Below are positions 17,557 to 26,582 of a stretch of DNA of 64,000 nt, piece after piece. The first letter of the stretch is position 1. Each line of letters opens with the position of its first letter. A model generated the notes under the pieces. The model made no database searches. It was not told the DNA's origin and was given only the letters and a program-made list of their open reading frames with translations. This DNA is from Segetibacter aerophilus (lineage in GTDB: Bacteria > Bacteroidota > Bacteroidia > Chitinophagales > Chitinophagaceae), in the NCBI RefSeq assembly GCF_007991655.1, contig NZ_BJYT01000002.1, positions 62,001 through 126,000 on the forward strand, in the 5' to 3' direction. The position numbers and the translations under genes were made by a program.

Positions 17557-18118
17557 TGTCTTCCATACAAATTTTCAGGTTTCTTCTTCCGTTTTGCACC
17601 AGGCTTCTCACCTTGTTCCAATCAAACCCGGTGATGGCCGTAATCTCGTTATAGCATTTGTTCTCGAGGTAGAACAAGCGCACGGTCCGTCTTTGTTCTT
17701 CATTCAGTTTCTCCATACAACCGCCGAGCTTGTCTAACTGTCGTTCTTTTTCAAATACGTTTTCAAGATGCGAAAAGTCTTTAGATTGCATAATTTCAGA
17801 GTCAAAATCAACAGTAGCCGCCTTTTTATTCTTCCTGATCTGCATCAGGCAATGATTTTTTGTCACTGCATACAGCCAGCTTTTAAAATTGTCAATCGCG
17901 TGGACCTTTACTTTTTCAACAAGTTCCTGGTAGATATTCATCACCGCATCTTTAGCAGCATCCTGGTCGCCCAAATATTTTACGGACGTAGCGTAAACGA
18001 GGTCGTAATAGCGGAGAAATAACTGTGCAAAAATATCTTGCTGCTGGTTCTGCTGGTATAGCTCCAGCAACTCCGCGTCAGAAAGGGGAGAAGTACGTAT
18101 GCTCTTTAATATTCCCAT
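17549..18118 (-). CDS. ECF-family RNA polymerase sigma factor
   Basis: A 189-residue sigma-70 factor starting at the ATG at 18118; a TTG two codons earlier gives a longer frame. Region 2 lies at about residues 20-85 (LFLRYYDLVYATSVKYLG and VKVHAIDNFKSWLYAVTKNH). Region 4 spans about 120-185 with a helix-turn-helix (YNEITAITGFDWNKVRSLVQ). Overlap with the downstream single-span protein suggests a sigma/anti-sigma unit. Confidence 0.9.
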   Translation of the reverse strand: MGILKSIRTSPLSDAELLELYQQNQQQDIFAQLFLRYYDLVYATSVKYLGDQDAAKDAVMNIYQELVEKVKVHAIDNFKSWLYAVTKNHCLMQIRKNKKAATVDFDSEIMQSKDFSHLENVFEKERQLDKLGGCMEKLNEEQRRTVRLFYLENKCYNEITAITGFDWNKVRSLVQNGRRNLKICMEDNG

Positions 18119-18183
18119 GTACAATTGCGGTCGAATGTAAGAAAAAACAAAGAGAGAAGCCAGATTAGGTAGCCGGCCTGATA

Positions 18184-18219
18184 CCTTCTTTCAACATTCG
18201 TTGCGTCGCACTCTTGTAC
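18184..18219 (-). repeat. Dispersed GYGACRC repeat, copy 6 (longest form)
   Basis: Minus strand: GTACAAGAGTGCGACGCAAC, GAATG, then TTGAAAGAAGG. It lies between the sigma factor start and xerD stop. This copy best defines the full element of about 36 bp. Confidence 0.7.
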
Positions 18220-18263
18220 TAGAAATCTTCGCTCAGCTTTTACCTGCATTGGCAATTTTCTTT

Positions 18264-19181
18264 TTAACCTGATTTTGTTCGTGGATTAAAAGCAGGGTGA
18301 AATTGTTGCAAAGTACTCCTGAGAAAATCGCGATCGAGATGTGTGTAAATCTCAGTTGTAGTAATGCTTTCATGACCCAGCATTTCCTGCACCGCTCGTA
18401 GGTCAGCACCACCTTCAACGAGGTGAGTTGCGAAAGAATGCCTGAACGTGTGGGGTGAGATAACTTTTGTAATACCTGCTTTTTTGACCAGGTCTTTAAT
18501 GATGTAAAATATCATGATCCTTGACAATTGACCGCCTCGCTTGTTCACAAATAAAATGTCTTCACTACCTTTTTTTATCGGTACATGAACCCGAATGTTG
18601 TCTTTGTAGAGCTTTATGTATTTGATAGCGTCAGTGCCAATCGGAACAAGCCTTTCTTTATTTCCTTTACCAATAACGCGTACGAAACCAACATCTAAAT
18701 AGAGACAGCTAATCTGGAGGTTTACAATTTCGCTTACACGTAATCCACAGCTATACATTGTTTCGAGAATAGCCTTGTTGCGGCCGCCCTCCGGCTTACT
18801 TTGATCGATTTGACCAATTATCTTTTCAATTTCATCAAAGCTTAAAATATCAGGTAAACTTCTTTTCAGTTTAGGAGCTTCCAACAACGCTGTCGGGTCG
18901 GTAGTTACCACGTCTTCAATTAAGCAATATTTGTAGAAGCCTTTTATGCCTGAGATTGTTCTCGCTTGCGTGGAAGCAGTCATTCCCAATTCGCCTACCC
19001 ACTTTAAAAATTTCTGCAACAATTTCAGGTCGACCTCGGCAGGAGAAATCTTTTCATCGGTTGCTATCAAAAAAGAAGTGAGCTTGTCGATGTCTCTCAA
19101 ATAAGCTTCCACTGAATTATCACTCAACGATTTTTCGAGTTGTAAGTAAGCTTTAAAACCTTTTTTGTACGAATCCCACAT
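18264..19181 (-). CDS. xerD: Tyrosine recombinase XerD
   Basis: A 305-residue protein. The ATG at 19181 (MWDSYKKGFKAYLQLEKSLS) matches Xer starts; the 51-residue upstream extension does not. It has a SAM-like N-terminal core-binding domain (about 1-90) and a catalytic domain with Arg in CGLRVSEI, Lys in GKGNKERLVP, HTFRHSFATHL, the LGHESITTTEIYTH histidine and the nucleophilic Tyr. It resolves chromosome dimers at dif with XerC. It is distinct from the integrase at 36.6 kb. Confidence 0.92.
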   Translation of the reverse strand: MWDSYKKGFKAYLQLEKSLSDNSVEAYLRDIDKLTSFLIATDEKISPAEVDLKLLQKFLKWVGELGMTASTQARTISGIKGFYKYCLIEDVVTTDPTALLEAPKLKRSLPDILSFDEIEKIIGQIDQSKPEGGRNKAILETMYSCGLRVSEIVNLQISCLYLDVGFVRVIGKGNKERLVPIGTDAIKYIKLYKDNIRVHVPIKKGSEDILFVNKRGGQLSRIMIFYIIKDLVKKAGITKVISPHTFRHSFATHLVEGGADLRAVQEMLGHESITTTEIYTHLDRDFLRSTLQQFHPAFNPRTKSG

Positions 19182-19437
19182 CTTGACGCTACCCCAGTTA
19201 TGTTGAGAACGCAAAGTAAGGTTTAAATGAATTTTAAAGTCTTTCGCTGAAACGCTAAATGCTAAAGAGGGCGGAGCGAAGGTTATAAACGACGACAGGG
19301 AAATAGATGAAAAATAAAAAGGAACAATCACCATAAGTCGATTGTTCCTTTAAAAAGAAACGTCTTTTATTTTCTGGTGAAACCATTTTTCATCTGTAAA
19401 ACATTCAAAGTAGCCGCATAGGTAATTTGAATCGCAG

Positions 19438-20004
19438 CTACGCCGTCCTCATGGCTTTTAAAGCCTCACTCCAACGCTCCAGTTCCTTAAGCATGACTTC
19501 TGCAGATTTTGTTACTGTCTCATTGGGTACAAAAATTCCGTTGTTATCAATATGGTTTGCAAAAAACGGAATATTCACCTGGTCAACCACGGGCATCATG
19601 TGAACTGCTGTAAGAACCTGCTTCAGCATTTGCGTCGAACGAAGACCGCCTGAAACGCCGCCATAGCTTACAAAAGCAACGGGCTTATTCATCCATTCGT
19701 TGTATAGGTAATCAATAGCGTTTTTTATAGGGGCAGGGAACCCGAAATTATATTCTGCTAATACGATAATAAATGCATCTGCAGTACGAATTGTCTCGCT
19801 CCACTTTTTTGTATGCTCATGCTGGTACTTTTGAAGACGCGGATGATAAGGCTCATCCATGAAGGGTAAATTGATTTCAGCCAGGTCAAGTAATTCAATA
19901 GCGTACTTGTTATTCTGCTTAGCCAAGCCAGTGATCCAATTTGCGACAGAAATTCCTTTTCTTCCTTCCCTTGTGGTTGATGTAATTATCTTAATGTTGT
20001 TCAT
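19438..20004 (-). CDS. NADPH-dependent FMN reductase family protein
   Basis: A 188-residue flavodoxin-like quinone/azo/chromate reductase. It starts MNNIKIITSTTREGRKG with the FMN phosphate loop STTREGRKG, followed by the VLAEYNFGFPAPIKNAIDYL signature typical of the family. First from the left of a minus-strand group (FMN reductase, pirin, MhqD-like esterase, MhqO-like dioxygenase) that probably handles quinones or other electrophiles. It lies 23 bp after the pirin gene, so it is probably co-transcribed. Confidence 0.88.
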   Translation of the reverse strand: MNNIKIITSTTREGRKGISVANWITGLAKQNNKYAIELLDLAEINLPFMDEPYHPRLQKYQHEHTKKWSETIRTADAFIIVLAEYNFGFPAPIKNAIDYLYNEWMNKPVAFVSYGGVSGGLRSTQMLKQVLTAVHMMPVVDQVNIPFFANHIDNNGIFVPNETVTKSAEVMLKELERWSEALKAMRTA

Positions 20005-20027
20005 GGTTACTTCGATTGAGTTGGTTC

Positions 20028-20741
20028 TTACTTTTGATTGACGGGAGTTTCTATAACAAGAAAGTGGGCGCCGGCGTCACAGTGAATAGGCACTGTGCCT
20101 GTTTCCCAAACACCAATCGCATCCCGTTCATTGATGTCTGTACCATCTACGTTTATTTTTCCTTCAATAGAAAAAATGAACAAGCATTTGTTGGCCGGAT
20201 TTAAGTTGTAAACCACTTCCTGTGCGGTATCAAAATGTCCAAGAGAGAACTTTGCATTTTGATTTATCCAGCAATGTTCCAGGCCTTCTTCGTTCGATAG
20301 GATCGTCTTAAGCTGGTTCATCCTTTTTTCTTTTGGAAAGCTCCGTACCTGGTATCTCGGGGCGATGTTTTGCAGCTTGGGCAAAATCCATATCTGCAAA
20401 AAATTTACATCCTCTTCACCAATGTTGTATTCTTCGTGTCGTAGTCCCGTGCCTGCGCTCATAATTTGCACACCACCTTCTTCAATTGTAGTACTGTAGC
20501 CTAACGAGTCGATGTGGTTCATCTTCCCCTTAAGCAACACAGAAATGATTTCCATATTTACGTGAGGGTGAATACCGAAACCTTTGCCCGGTTCAACATA
20601 ATCGTCGTTAAAAGCGAACAGGGTTCCAAATGCGCTTTTTACAGGATTGTAATAGTCGCTGAAGCTGAAATAAAAATTGCTCTTTAACCAGCCAATGTCT
20701 TTAATGCCTCTTTCGTCTTTCCTAAATACTTGTGATTTCAT
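20028..20741 (-). CDS. Pirin family bicupin
   Basis: A 237-residue protein with two cupin halves. The N-terminal metal site is seen in GFGIHPHVNMEIISVLLKG with downstream His/Glu in GTGLRHEEYN. Bacterial pirins such as YhhW have quercetinase or redox-sensing activity. Its place between a quinone-reductase-like and an esterase gene fits detoxification of aromatic/quinone compounds. The substrate is unknown. Confidence 0.9.
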   Translation of the reverse strand: MKSQVFRKDERGIKDIGWLKSNFYFSFSDYYNPVKSAFGTLFAFNDDYVEPGKGFGIHPHVNMEIISVLLKGKMNHIDSLGYSTTIEEGGVQIMSAGTGLRHEEYNIGEEDVNFLQIWILPKLQNIAPRYQVRSFPKEKRMNQLKTILSNEEGLEHCWINQNAKFSLGHFDTAQEVVYNLNPANKCLFIFSIEGKINVDGTDINERDAIGVWETGTVPIHCDAGAHFLVIETPVNQK

Positions 20742-20811
20742 ACGTGCGGTTTTATAAACTATTTTGGATACACCCTGATTAGAGTTGATTTTTCTTATTT
20801 GCTTTTAGCGG

Positions 20812-21432
20812 CTACGCTTTAAAAACGAGCTTGTTTGAACGCTCAATTTCGTCTTCATTGATGGTATGGCCCATATTGTTGTACACCTTTTCTGTCACAG
20901 CTGCATTCATGTTCCTCAAAGTGATAGTTGTAGCATTCACCCTTGCAACAGGAACGTGGGGGTCAGGATTACTGGTGCCGATAAAAATGGGAGTGCCTTC
21001 GAAATCTCCTTTGTAATTTTCGCTATAAATCTTGTCGCCGATCAATCCACCGGTAAAGGCAGCTACACCTCCATATCTTTTTGCATTTCGGGCAACGAAT
21101 TCTAGCGCTAAGCAAGCACCCTGTGAAAAGCCGCAGAAATAAATATTTTCTAAAGGAACACCTTTGGCCAGTACATCATCAACTAATTCTTCAATAAGTT
21201 TTAATGCTGATGAAAGCCATGGTTCATTTTGAGATGGGGGCACTAAAAAGGAATAAGGATACCAGGTATTGTTAGTTGCTTCGGGAGCAAGCAATGAAAA
21301 TTCTTTCACATGTAGGTGTGTCGCGAACCCTAAGATATCTTCAGCACTTCCACCTCTGCCATGTAGCATGACAAGCACTTTGCTTGTTGCCGTTACCGGC
21401 TTGCCTGCTGCGACTATATTTTTTTGATGCAT
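20812..21432 (-). CDS. Phospholipase/carboxylesterase family hydrolase (MhqD-like)
   Basis: A 206-residue alpha/beta hydrolase. The oxyanion region is LVMLHGRGGSAED, the nucleophile Ser lies in FCGFSQGACLAL (GxSxG), the acid is probably in GTSNPDPHVP and the His in YNNMGHTINEDE. The length and the neighbouring MhqO-like gene recall the Bacillus mhqNOD quinone-response operon, where MhqD is this type of esterase. No signal peptide is present, so it is cytosolic. Confidence 0.88.
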   Translation of the reverse strand: MHQKNIVAAGKPVTATSKVLVMLHGRGGSAEDILGFATHLHVKEFSLLAPEATNNTWYPYSFLVPPSQNEPWLSSALKLIEELVDDVLAKGVPLENIYFCGFSQGACLALEFVARNAKRYGGVAAFTGGLIGDKIYSENYKGDFEGTPIFIGTSNPDPHVPVARVNATTITLRNMNAAVTEKVYNNMGHTINEDEIERSNKLVFKA

Positions 21433-21496
21433 GATTATTTGTAATTATTCAATTTTATAAATGCTGCCAGGATGATGAATAGAAGATCTACAAGTT

Positions 21497-21527
21497 GAAG
21501 TGAGTGACACAACAATGTCGAAGGAAG
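21497..21527 (+). repeat. Dispersed repeat, copy 7 (GTGACAC subtype)
   Basis: Reads GAAGTGAGTGACACAACAAT then GTCGAAGGAAG. It lies between the esterase and dioxygenase genes and is the last copy in the window. Confidence 0.6.
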
Positions 21528-21574
21528 TTCCAATCGTTTAGTTCATTTCACAACATCCAATCACTCATGACTTG

Positions 21575-22510
21575 CTATTGTAGCACGGGTAACACTTTTT
21601 CTATTTGTTTTCTATCGTTCTCATACTGTTTAGGAAGTTTTAAAGATGTTCCCAGTTCACTCAGCGGTTCGTCCCTGGTGAAACCAGGGTTGTCTGTAGC
21701 TAATTCAAATAACACACCACCTGGTTCCCTGAAGTACAATGAGAAGAAATAATCCCGGTCTATTTTGGGAGTGATGTGAAGACCTTTACTTGCTATCTTC
21801 TCCCTGAACTCCATTAAGATGTTGTCGTCTTTTACCCGAAAAGCCACATGATGATTAGTGCCGGCCGCACTTCTGCCCTGAGCCAGATTTGGTGCTTCTA
21901 TAATGTCGACTATAGATGCGTTTTCTATTGCATCGGTCACAAACCTGTAGCGGTTGCCTTCTTGCTTAAGCAATTTGTAACCAAAGACGTCGGTAAGGAC
22001 GGCGGCAGTAGGAGTTACATTTCGTAGCGTTAAGGTAATGCTATGAAAACCTTTTGTAGCTACATCTGCCTTTACATCACTCGTTTCCCAGGCCTTTCTA
22101 TTATCGGCATTAGGTGAAACAACCAGATCAACTTGTAAACCGTCAGGGTCCTGGAATGGAAGAAACTGTTCGTCAAACCTTTGCTCTACAGTTCCTTGTT
22201 TTACATTGAACTTTTTAAAGCGATCAGCCCAAAAATCGAGGCTCCCAGCTGGAACTGAGTAGCCTATGTTTGTTGCCATGCCACTACCTGCATGACCTTG
22301 GCCTATACCTTCCCATGGGAAGAATGTTAAGATACTTCCGGGAGTGCCTTGCTCGTCACCAAAGTAAAAATGATAGGTACCAGGATCATCAAAATTTACT
22401 GTCTTTTTTACCAGCCTGAGCCCTAATACTTTTGTGTAGAAATTGTAATTACGCTGAGCGCTGCCAGCTATTGCTGTTATGTGGTGAAGACCTAATATTC
22501 TGTTTTCCAT
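21575..22510 (-). CDS. Ring-cleaving dioxygenase, VOC family (MhqO-like)
   Basis: A 311-residue protein with two VOC modules: residues about 5-140 (LGLHHITAIAGSAQRNYNFY, then LPFQDPDGLQVDLV) and 150-280 (FHSITLTLRNVTPTAAVL, then FREPGGVLFELATD). Metal ligands are His in HHITAI, His in NHHVAFRV and Glu in LFELATD. Relatives such as MhqO act on hydroquinone/catechol compounds. Upstream gene of the minus-strand group; a CRP-like dyad lies about 170 bp before its start. Confidence 0.9.
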   Translation of the reverse strand: MENRILGLHHITAIAGSAQRNYNFYTKVLGLRLVKKTVNFDDPGTYHFYFGDEQGTPGSILTFFPWEGIGQGHAGSGMATNIGYSVPAGSLDFWADRFKKFNVKQGTVEQRFDEQFLPFQDPDGLQVDLVVSPNADNRKAWETSDVKADVATKGFHSITLTLRNVTPTAAVLTDVFGYKLLKQEGNRYRFVTDAIENASIVDIIEAPNLAQGRSAAGTNHHVAFRVKDDNILMEFREKIASKGLHITPKIDRDYFFSLYFREPGGVLFELATDNPGFTRDEPLSELGTSLKLPKQYENDRKQIEKVLPVLQ

Positions 22511-22682
22511 AAATCTTAATTAAGCTTGTTTATTAATTAAACCTCTACATCCATTTTATCTTTTACCGCTAGCTGATAATTACAGCTGCTGTAAACGGGG
22601 TATCGATGTATTGGTTCTATTTGATAAAGCAAAGCTACTACGGTGGGGATGGCTTATACATTGAGCTAGCGCAATAAATTAA

Positions 22683-22698
22683 TGTGACATAGATCACC
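22683..22698. promoter_or_regulatory. CRP/FNR-like palindrome
   Basis: TGTGACATAGATCACC, i.e. TGTGA-N6-TCACC, one base from the E. coli CRP consensus half-sites. It lies directly after the stop codon of the Crp/Fnr-type regulator and upstream of the MhqO-like gene. Binding is inferred from shape only; Bacteroidota Crp homologues may use other sites. Confidence 0.4.
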
Positions 22699-23280
22699 TT
22701 ATTTACGCGCCGCTACTTGTTTGCGTATACGACTGAGTGTTTCTCTTGAGACTCCAACGTACGACGCAATCATATGTTGAGGTACACGCTGTACGCATTC
22801 AGGGTAAGTGGCAAGAAATCGATTGTACTTTTCTTCTGCACTTTCAGCCAATGACTGCATCAGTCTTTTTTGTGTTGCCACAAGGTGGTTCTGAATAATA
22901 ATTCTGAAGTAGTGTTCGAGTTGGGGGATTTCTTTCATTGCCTGCTCCCACGAAGGTTTTGTTATAAGTAGCAGCTCAACGTCCTCTAGCGCGTCGATGT
23001 TTAAAAAGGAGGGTTCGTTCGTCAGGTAGCTCGACAAGTCTGCCATCCACCAACCTTCTGAAGCAAATTGCAAAATGTGTTCGTTGCCCTTTTCATCAAC
23101 AGTATATGAACGCAAGAGTCCCTTGTCAACAAACGCCTGGTACTTGCAAACATCACCCTCCTGCAACAAATATTGCCGCTTCCTCAGTTTCTTTAGAACA
23201 AAGAAAGTTTTTAGGTGATCAAACTGATTTTCATCAATTTTTGAAAAGGCCCTTATTTTGTTATAAAGTAGGTCGAACAT
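22699..23280 (-). CDS. Crp/Fnr family transcription regulator
   Basis: A 193-residue protein. Residues about 10-125 are the cyclic-nucleotide-binding-like beta roll (QEGDVCKYQAFVDKGLLRSY, then GNEHILQFASEGWW). The C-terminus is a short winged HTH with recognition helix VGVSRETLSRIRKQ. There is no FNR-type Cys cluster. It is upstream of the dioxygenase-esterase-pirin-reductase group in the same direction, so it is a plausible regulator of it. Confidence 0.88.
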   Translation of the reverse strand: MFDLLYNKIRAFSKIDENQFDHLKTFFVLKKLRKRQYLLQEGDVCKYQAFVDKGLLRSYTVDEKGNEHILQFASEGWWMADLSSYLTNEPSFLNIDALEDVELLLITKPSWEQAMKEIPQLEHYFRIIIQNHLVATQKRLMQSLAESAEEKYNRFLATYPECVQRVPQHMIASYVGVSRETLSRIRKQVAARK

Positions 23281-23507
23281 TCGAAAGCATTGGTATGTGA
23301 AGTTAGGGTAAGACTCAAAAAACTGGCTTGCTGCAAGAGCACGCCGTATACAATCTTCGCACTTTTAAACATCATCGCCGATTTCCATTTCTGTTTACCG
23401 CCAATCGTCCACGTGATACATTAATACTTACGGCGATAAGATTTTAATGAATAGTTTCGTAGAAGGTTGTTTATACTTGCAGCAATTTTCAAAGAACTTT
23501 CTTAAAC

Positions 23508-23906
23508 ATGAGCGAAGTAAAAAGATGTTTAATTATCGATGATGATCCGGACGACCAGGAGATATTTATGATGTGCGTGAAAAACCTGGACAACAGCATC
23601 GACTGTAAAACCTCCGGCGATGGCGTAGAGGCAATCGCACTACTTGGCTCCGACGGGGAAGTTGCGCCAGATTACATTTTTATTGATGTCAATATGCCAA
23701 GAATGAATGGCATTGAGTGTTTAACGGAAATTAGAAAAATTGAAAAATTAAACGACACAAGAATATTCATGTATTCAACTACAGCAGAAGAAAAGAGGGT
23801 GAATGAAAGCAAAAAACTTGGAGCAGAAGATTTCATTGTCAAGCCAATAAGAATGTCGGAACTGAAGGAAAAGCTTCGTCATATTTTTCAATCTTCAGTA
23901 GAATAA
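23508..23906 (+). CDS. Response regulator, receiver domain only
   Basis: A 132-residue CheY-like protein with no output domain. The acidic pocket is IIDDDPDD, the phospho-acceptor Asp is in YIFIDVNMPRMNG, Thr/Ser in MYSTTAEE and Lys in FIVKPIR. It lies 17 bp before a PAS-PAS histidine kinase gene, as in Rcp1-type pairs where the receiver relays the signal by protein contact. Confidence 0.92.
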   Translation: MSEVKRCLIIDDDPDDQEIFMMCVKNLDNSIDCKTSGDGVEAIALLGSDGEVAPDYIFIDVNMPRMNGIECLTEIRKIEKLNDTRIFMYSTTAEEKRVNESKKLGAEDFIVKPIRMSELKEKLRHIFQSSVE

Positions 23907-23923
23907 TTCGTAACAATAATAAT

Positions 23924-25471
23924 ATGGGTGTGGGAGAAAACCGGTTGGAACTAAGGAGCATTGCAACCCAGGGCAACCTTTATCGAAGGATGATCGAGGA
24001 AATTCAGGATTATGCCATTATTGTTTTGGATAAAAATGGTTTTATCCAAAACTGGAACAAAGGAGCTGAAAAAATTAAACAATACTCGGAACAGGAAATC
24101 ATCGGAAAGCATTTTAGTATTTTTTATTTACCGGAGGATTTTAAAGACAATTTGCCTCAAAGGTTATTGAAGCGAGCTGAAGATACTGGGGTGGCAAGCC
24201 AGGAAGGTTGGAGAAAACGAAAAGACGGATCTAGGTTTTGGGGAAGTATCACCATTACCGCAATACATGACGAGAACAAGAATGTTATTGGCTTTTGTAA
24301 GGTTACAAGGGACTTAACGGATAGAAAAGAGGCGGAAGACAACCTGCGAATAAGCGAGGAGCGGTACCATCAAATGATTGCTGAAGTACAGGATTATGCT
24401 ATCATATTATTGAGTGTTGATGGGGTTATTGAAAATTGGAACGCGGGCGCTGAAAAGATAAAAGGGTACTCAAGCGAAGAAATTATTGGCCGCAGCTTTC
24501 AAATTTTTTATACAAGTGAGGATCGGGAAAAAGGATTGCCCTGGCATCTCTTATCGACGGCAAAAGAAGCTGGCCGGGCAGTGCACGAAGGTTGGCGCGT
24601 AAGGAAGAACGGGTCTAAATTCTGGGGTAGTATCACCATCACTGCTTTGCATAACAAGAGCGGCACAGTGATAGGATTTTCGAAAGTAACACGTGATCTT
24701 ACTCAACAAAAAATTGCAGAAGAAAAACTAGCTGAATATACTGCTGAACTTGAAATACAAAATAGTGAACTGGAGCAATTTGCCTATGTTGCCTCTCACG
24801 ATTTACAAGAGCCTCTTCGCAAAATCCAGACCTTCTCGGACTTGATAAAAGAGAATTTTGACGACAGGGAATTTGCAGAGAAGTATCTTAATAAATTAGA
24901 CTTATCAGCGAAGCGGATGTCGGAACTGGTTCGTTCGTTATTAAACTATAGCCGTCTCTCGAAAGACAAACCGGATGTTACTGAAGTGGATCTAAATGCG
25001 GTGCTCCGGGAAGTAAAGCTGGATTTCGAGCTTTTAATTGAGGAAAAAAGGGCTACAATCGCCAATGAACCTTTACCTAAAGTACAGGGTAATCATATGC
25101 AGTTGGGACAGTTGTTTTCTAACCTTATCAGTAATTCGCTTAAGTTCTCAAAAGAAGCCCCTTGCATTACTATAGATTCTAAAATCGTTGAAAGGAGTCA
25201 GATTACGAATGCTCCAAAAAATCTTACTAACGGTGTATACTGTTTGATCCAGTTTAAAGACAACGGCATCGGCTTTGAAAAACAGTACCGCGACAAAATA
25301 TTTTCTCTCTTTCAAAGGCTGCATGGCAAACAGCATTATGCAGGAACAGGTATTGGTCTCGCTCTTTGCAAAAAAATTGTAGAAAACCATAACGGATTTA
25401 TAAGTGCTGAAGGCGAGTTAGGTAAAGGGGCGGTATTCTATGTCTATTTACCCGTTGTAGATTTAAGGTGA
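23924..25471 (+). CDS. PAS-PAS sensor histidine kinase
   Basis: A 515-residue cytosolic kinase with no membrane segments. PAS-1 is at about residues 18-135 and PAS-2 at about 145-265; both have the IQNWNKGAEKIKQY / IENWNAGAEKIKGY core and a PAC end ending in KVTRDLT. The HisKA His is in YVASHDLQEPLRKIQTFSDL (about 285-305). The ATPase domain (about 395-512) has N box FSNLISNSLKFSK, DNGIGF and GTGIGLALCKKIV. The bacteriophytochrome-like HisKA type usually partners a stand-alone receiver, here the gene just upstream. The ligand of the PAS domains is unknown. Confidence 0.93.
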   Translation: MGVGENRLELRSIATQGNLYRRMIEEIQDYAIIVLDKNGFIQNWNKGAEKIKQYSEQEIIGKHFSIFYLPEDFKDNLPQRLLKRAEDTGVASQEGWRKRKDGSRFWGSITITAIHDENKNVIGFCKVTRDLTDRKEAEDNLRISEERYHQMIAEVQDYAIILLSVDGVIENWNAGAEKIKGYSSEEIIGRSFQIFYTSEDREKGLPWHLLSTAKEAGRAVHEGWRVRKNGSKFWGSITITALHNKSGTVIGFSKVTRDLTQQKIAEEKLAEYTAELEIQNSELEQFAYVASHDLQEPLRKIQTFSDLIKENFDDREFAEKYLNKLDLSAKRMSELVRSLLNYSRLSKDKPDVTEVDLNAVLREVKLDFELLIEEKRATIANEPLPKVQGNHMQLGQLFSNLISNSLKFSKEAPCITIDSKIVERSQITNAPKNLTNGVYCLIQFKDNGIGFEKQYRDKIFSLFQRLHGKQHYAGTGIGLALCKKIVENHNGFISAEGELGKGAVFYVYLPVVDLR

Positions 25472-25639
25472 AGCTGTGCTAAGGCAAAACAAACGGAAGC
25501 CGGCGAATTTTTCTTGCTACATACCCATTCTCTCCATTAATTCCTTAAAACCAATCACTTGTTCGTTTTTACACAGTTAATTACAGTATTGTATAAGTTT
25601 TAGCACATCTGCTTGTTTTGATTTTTTTAACTTAGCTAA

Positions 25640-26518
25640 ATGCAAAACAAAAATGTGCGCTCTCTGTCCACGTTTAATAATGAGCTAAAGTTGAAAGGCT
25701 TCAATGTTTTTCAAATCGAAAGTGATGGTGGAGCTATTCGGCTATACAGCAGGAAGGACTTTTACAAAATTTGCCTGACTACAGGAAAAAGTAAAATCCA
25801 CTATTCCGATAAAAGTTTTGAGCAGGAAGGCAGTATTTTGTTTTTTGGCAATCCGAACATTCCTTATTCCTGGGAGACAATCTCCACTACTTATGTAGGT
25901 TATACAGTTCTTTTTTCAGAAGACTTTTTCAAAGCATCCGACCGTTCAGAAAGCTTGCAGAATTCTCCCTTGTTTAAGATAGGTGGTACACCGGTTTTAA
26001 AAATTGACGAACAGCAGAGGGAGTTTCTAAACACCATCTTCCGAAAGATGATTGAGGAACAAAAGAGTGATTACACCTACAAAGACGACCTTATACGTAA
26101 CTACATCAACCTAATTATTCATGAAGCGTTGAAACTGCAGCCTTCAGAACATTACGACCAACACAAAAATGCGGCAACACGTCTCACTTCTGTTTTCCTT
26201 GAACTTTTAGAAAGGCAATTTCCTGTTGAGAGCGCAGATCATCCGTTGCGATTAAAAACAGCACAAGATTATGCAAAGCATCTCAACGTGCATGTAAACT
26301 ATCTCAACCGGGCAGTGAAGGAAGTAACCGGTAAGTCAACAACAACGCATATAACCGAACGGATTGTGAGCGAAGCCAAAGCTCTGCTACAGCATACGGC
26401 CTGGAATATTGCAGACATTGCTTATGCTCTTGGCTTTGAATACACTACCTACTTTAATAATTTTTTCAAAAGGCTTACAGGGACTAATCCAAAGACGTTA
26501 AGGTTACAGGAAGTTTGA
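25640..26518 (+). CDS. AraC family transcription regulator
   Basis: A 292-residue protein with an N-terminal cupin-like sensor (about 20-150) and a C-terminal AraC pair of HTH motifs (about 195-290; AQDYAKHLNVHVNYLNRAVK and WNIADIAYALGFEYTTYFNN). It heads a plus-strand group of small redox and cupin genes, the likely targets. It starts 169 bp after the histidine kinase gene. Confidence 0.92.
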   Translation: MQNKNVRSLSTFNNELKLKGFNVFQIESDGGAIRLYSRKDFYKICLTTGKSKIHYSDKSFEQEGSILFFGNPNIPYSWETISTTYVGYTVLFSEDFFKASDRSESLQNSPLFKIGGTPVLKIDEQQREFLNTIFRKMIEEQKSDYTYKDDLIRNYINLIIHEALKLQPSEHYDQHKNAATRLTSVFLELLERQFPVESADHPLRLKTAQDYAKHLNVHVNYLNRAVKEVTGKSTTTHITERIVSEAKALLQHTAWNIADIAYALGFEYTTYFNNFFKRLTGTNPKTLRLQEV

Positions 26519-26582
26519 AATTCTTAAGTATTGGTTTGATTATCGTTACCGGTTCGGCTAAAGGGTAGGGTAGCTTTGCGGG

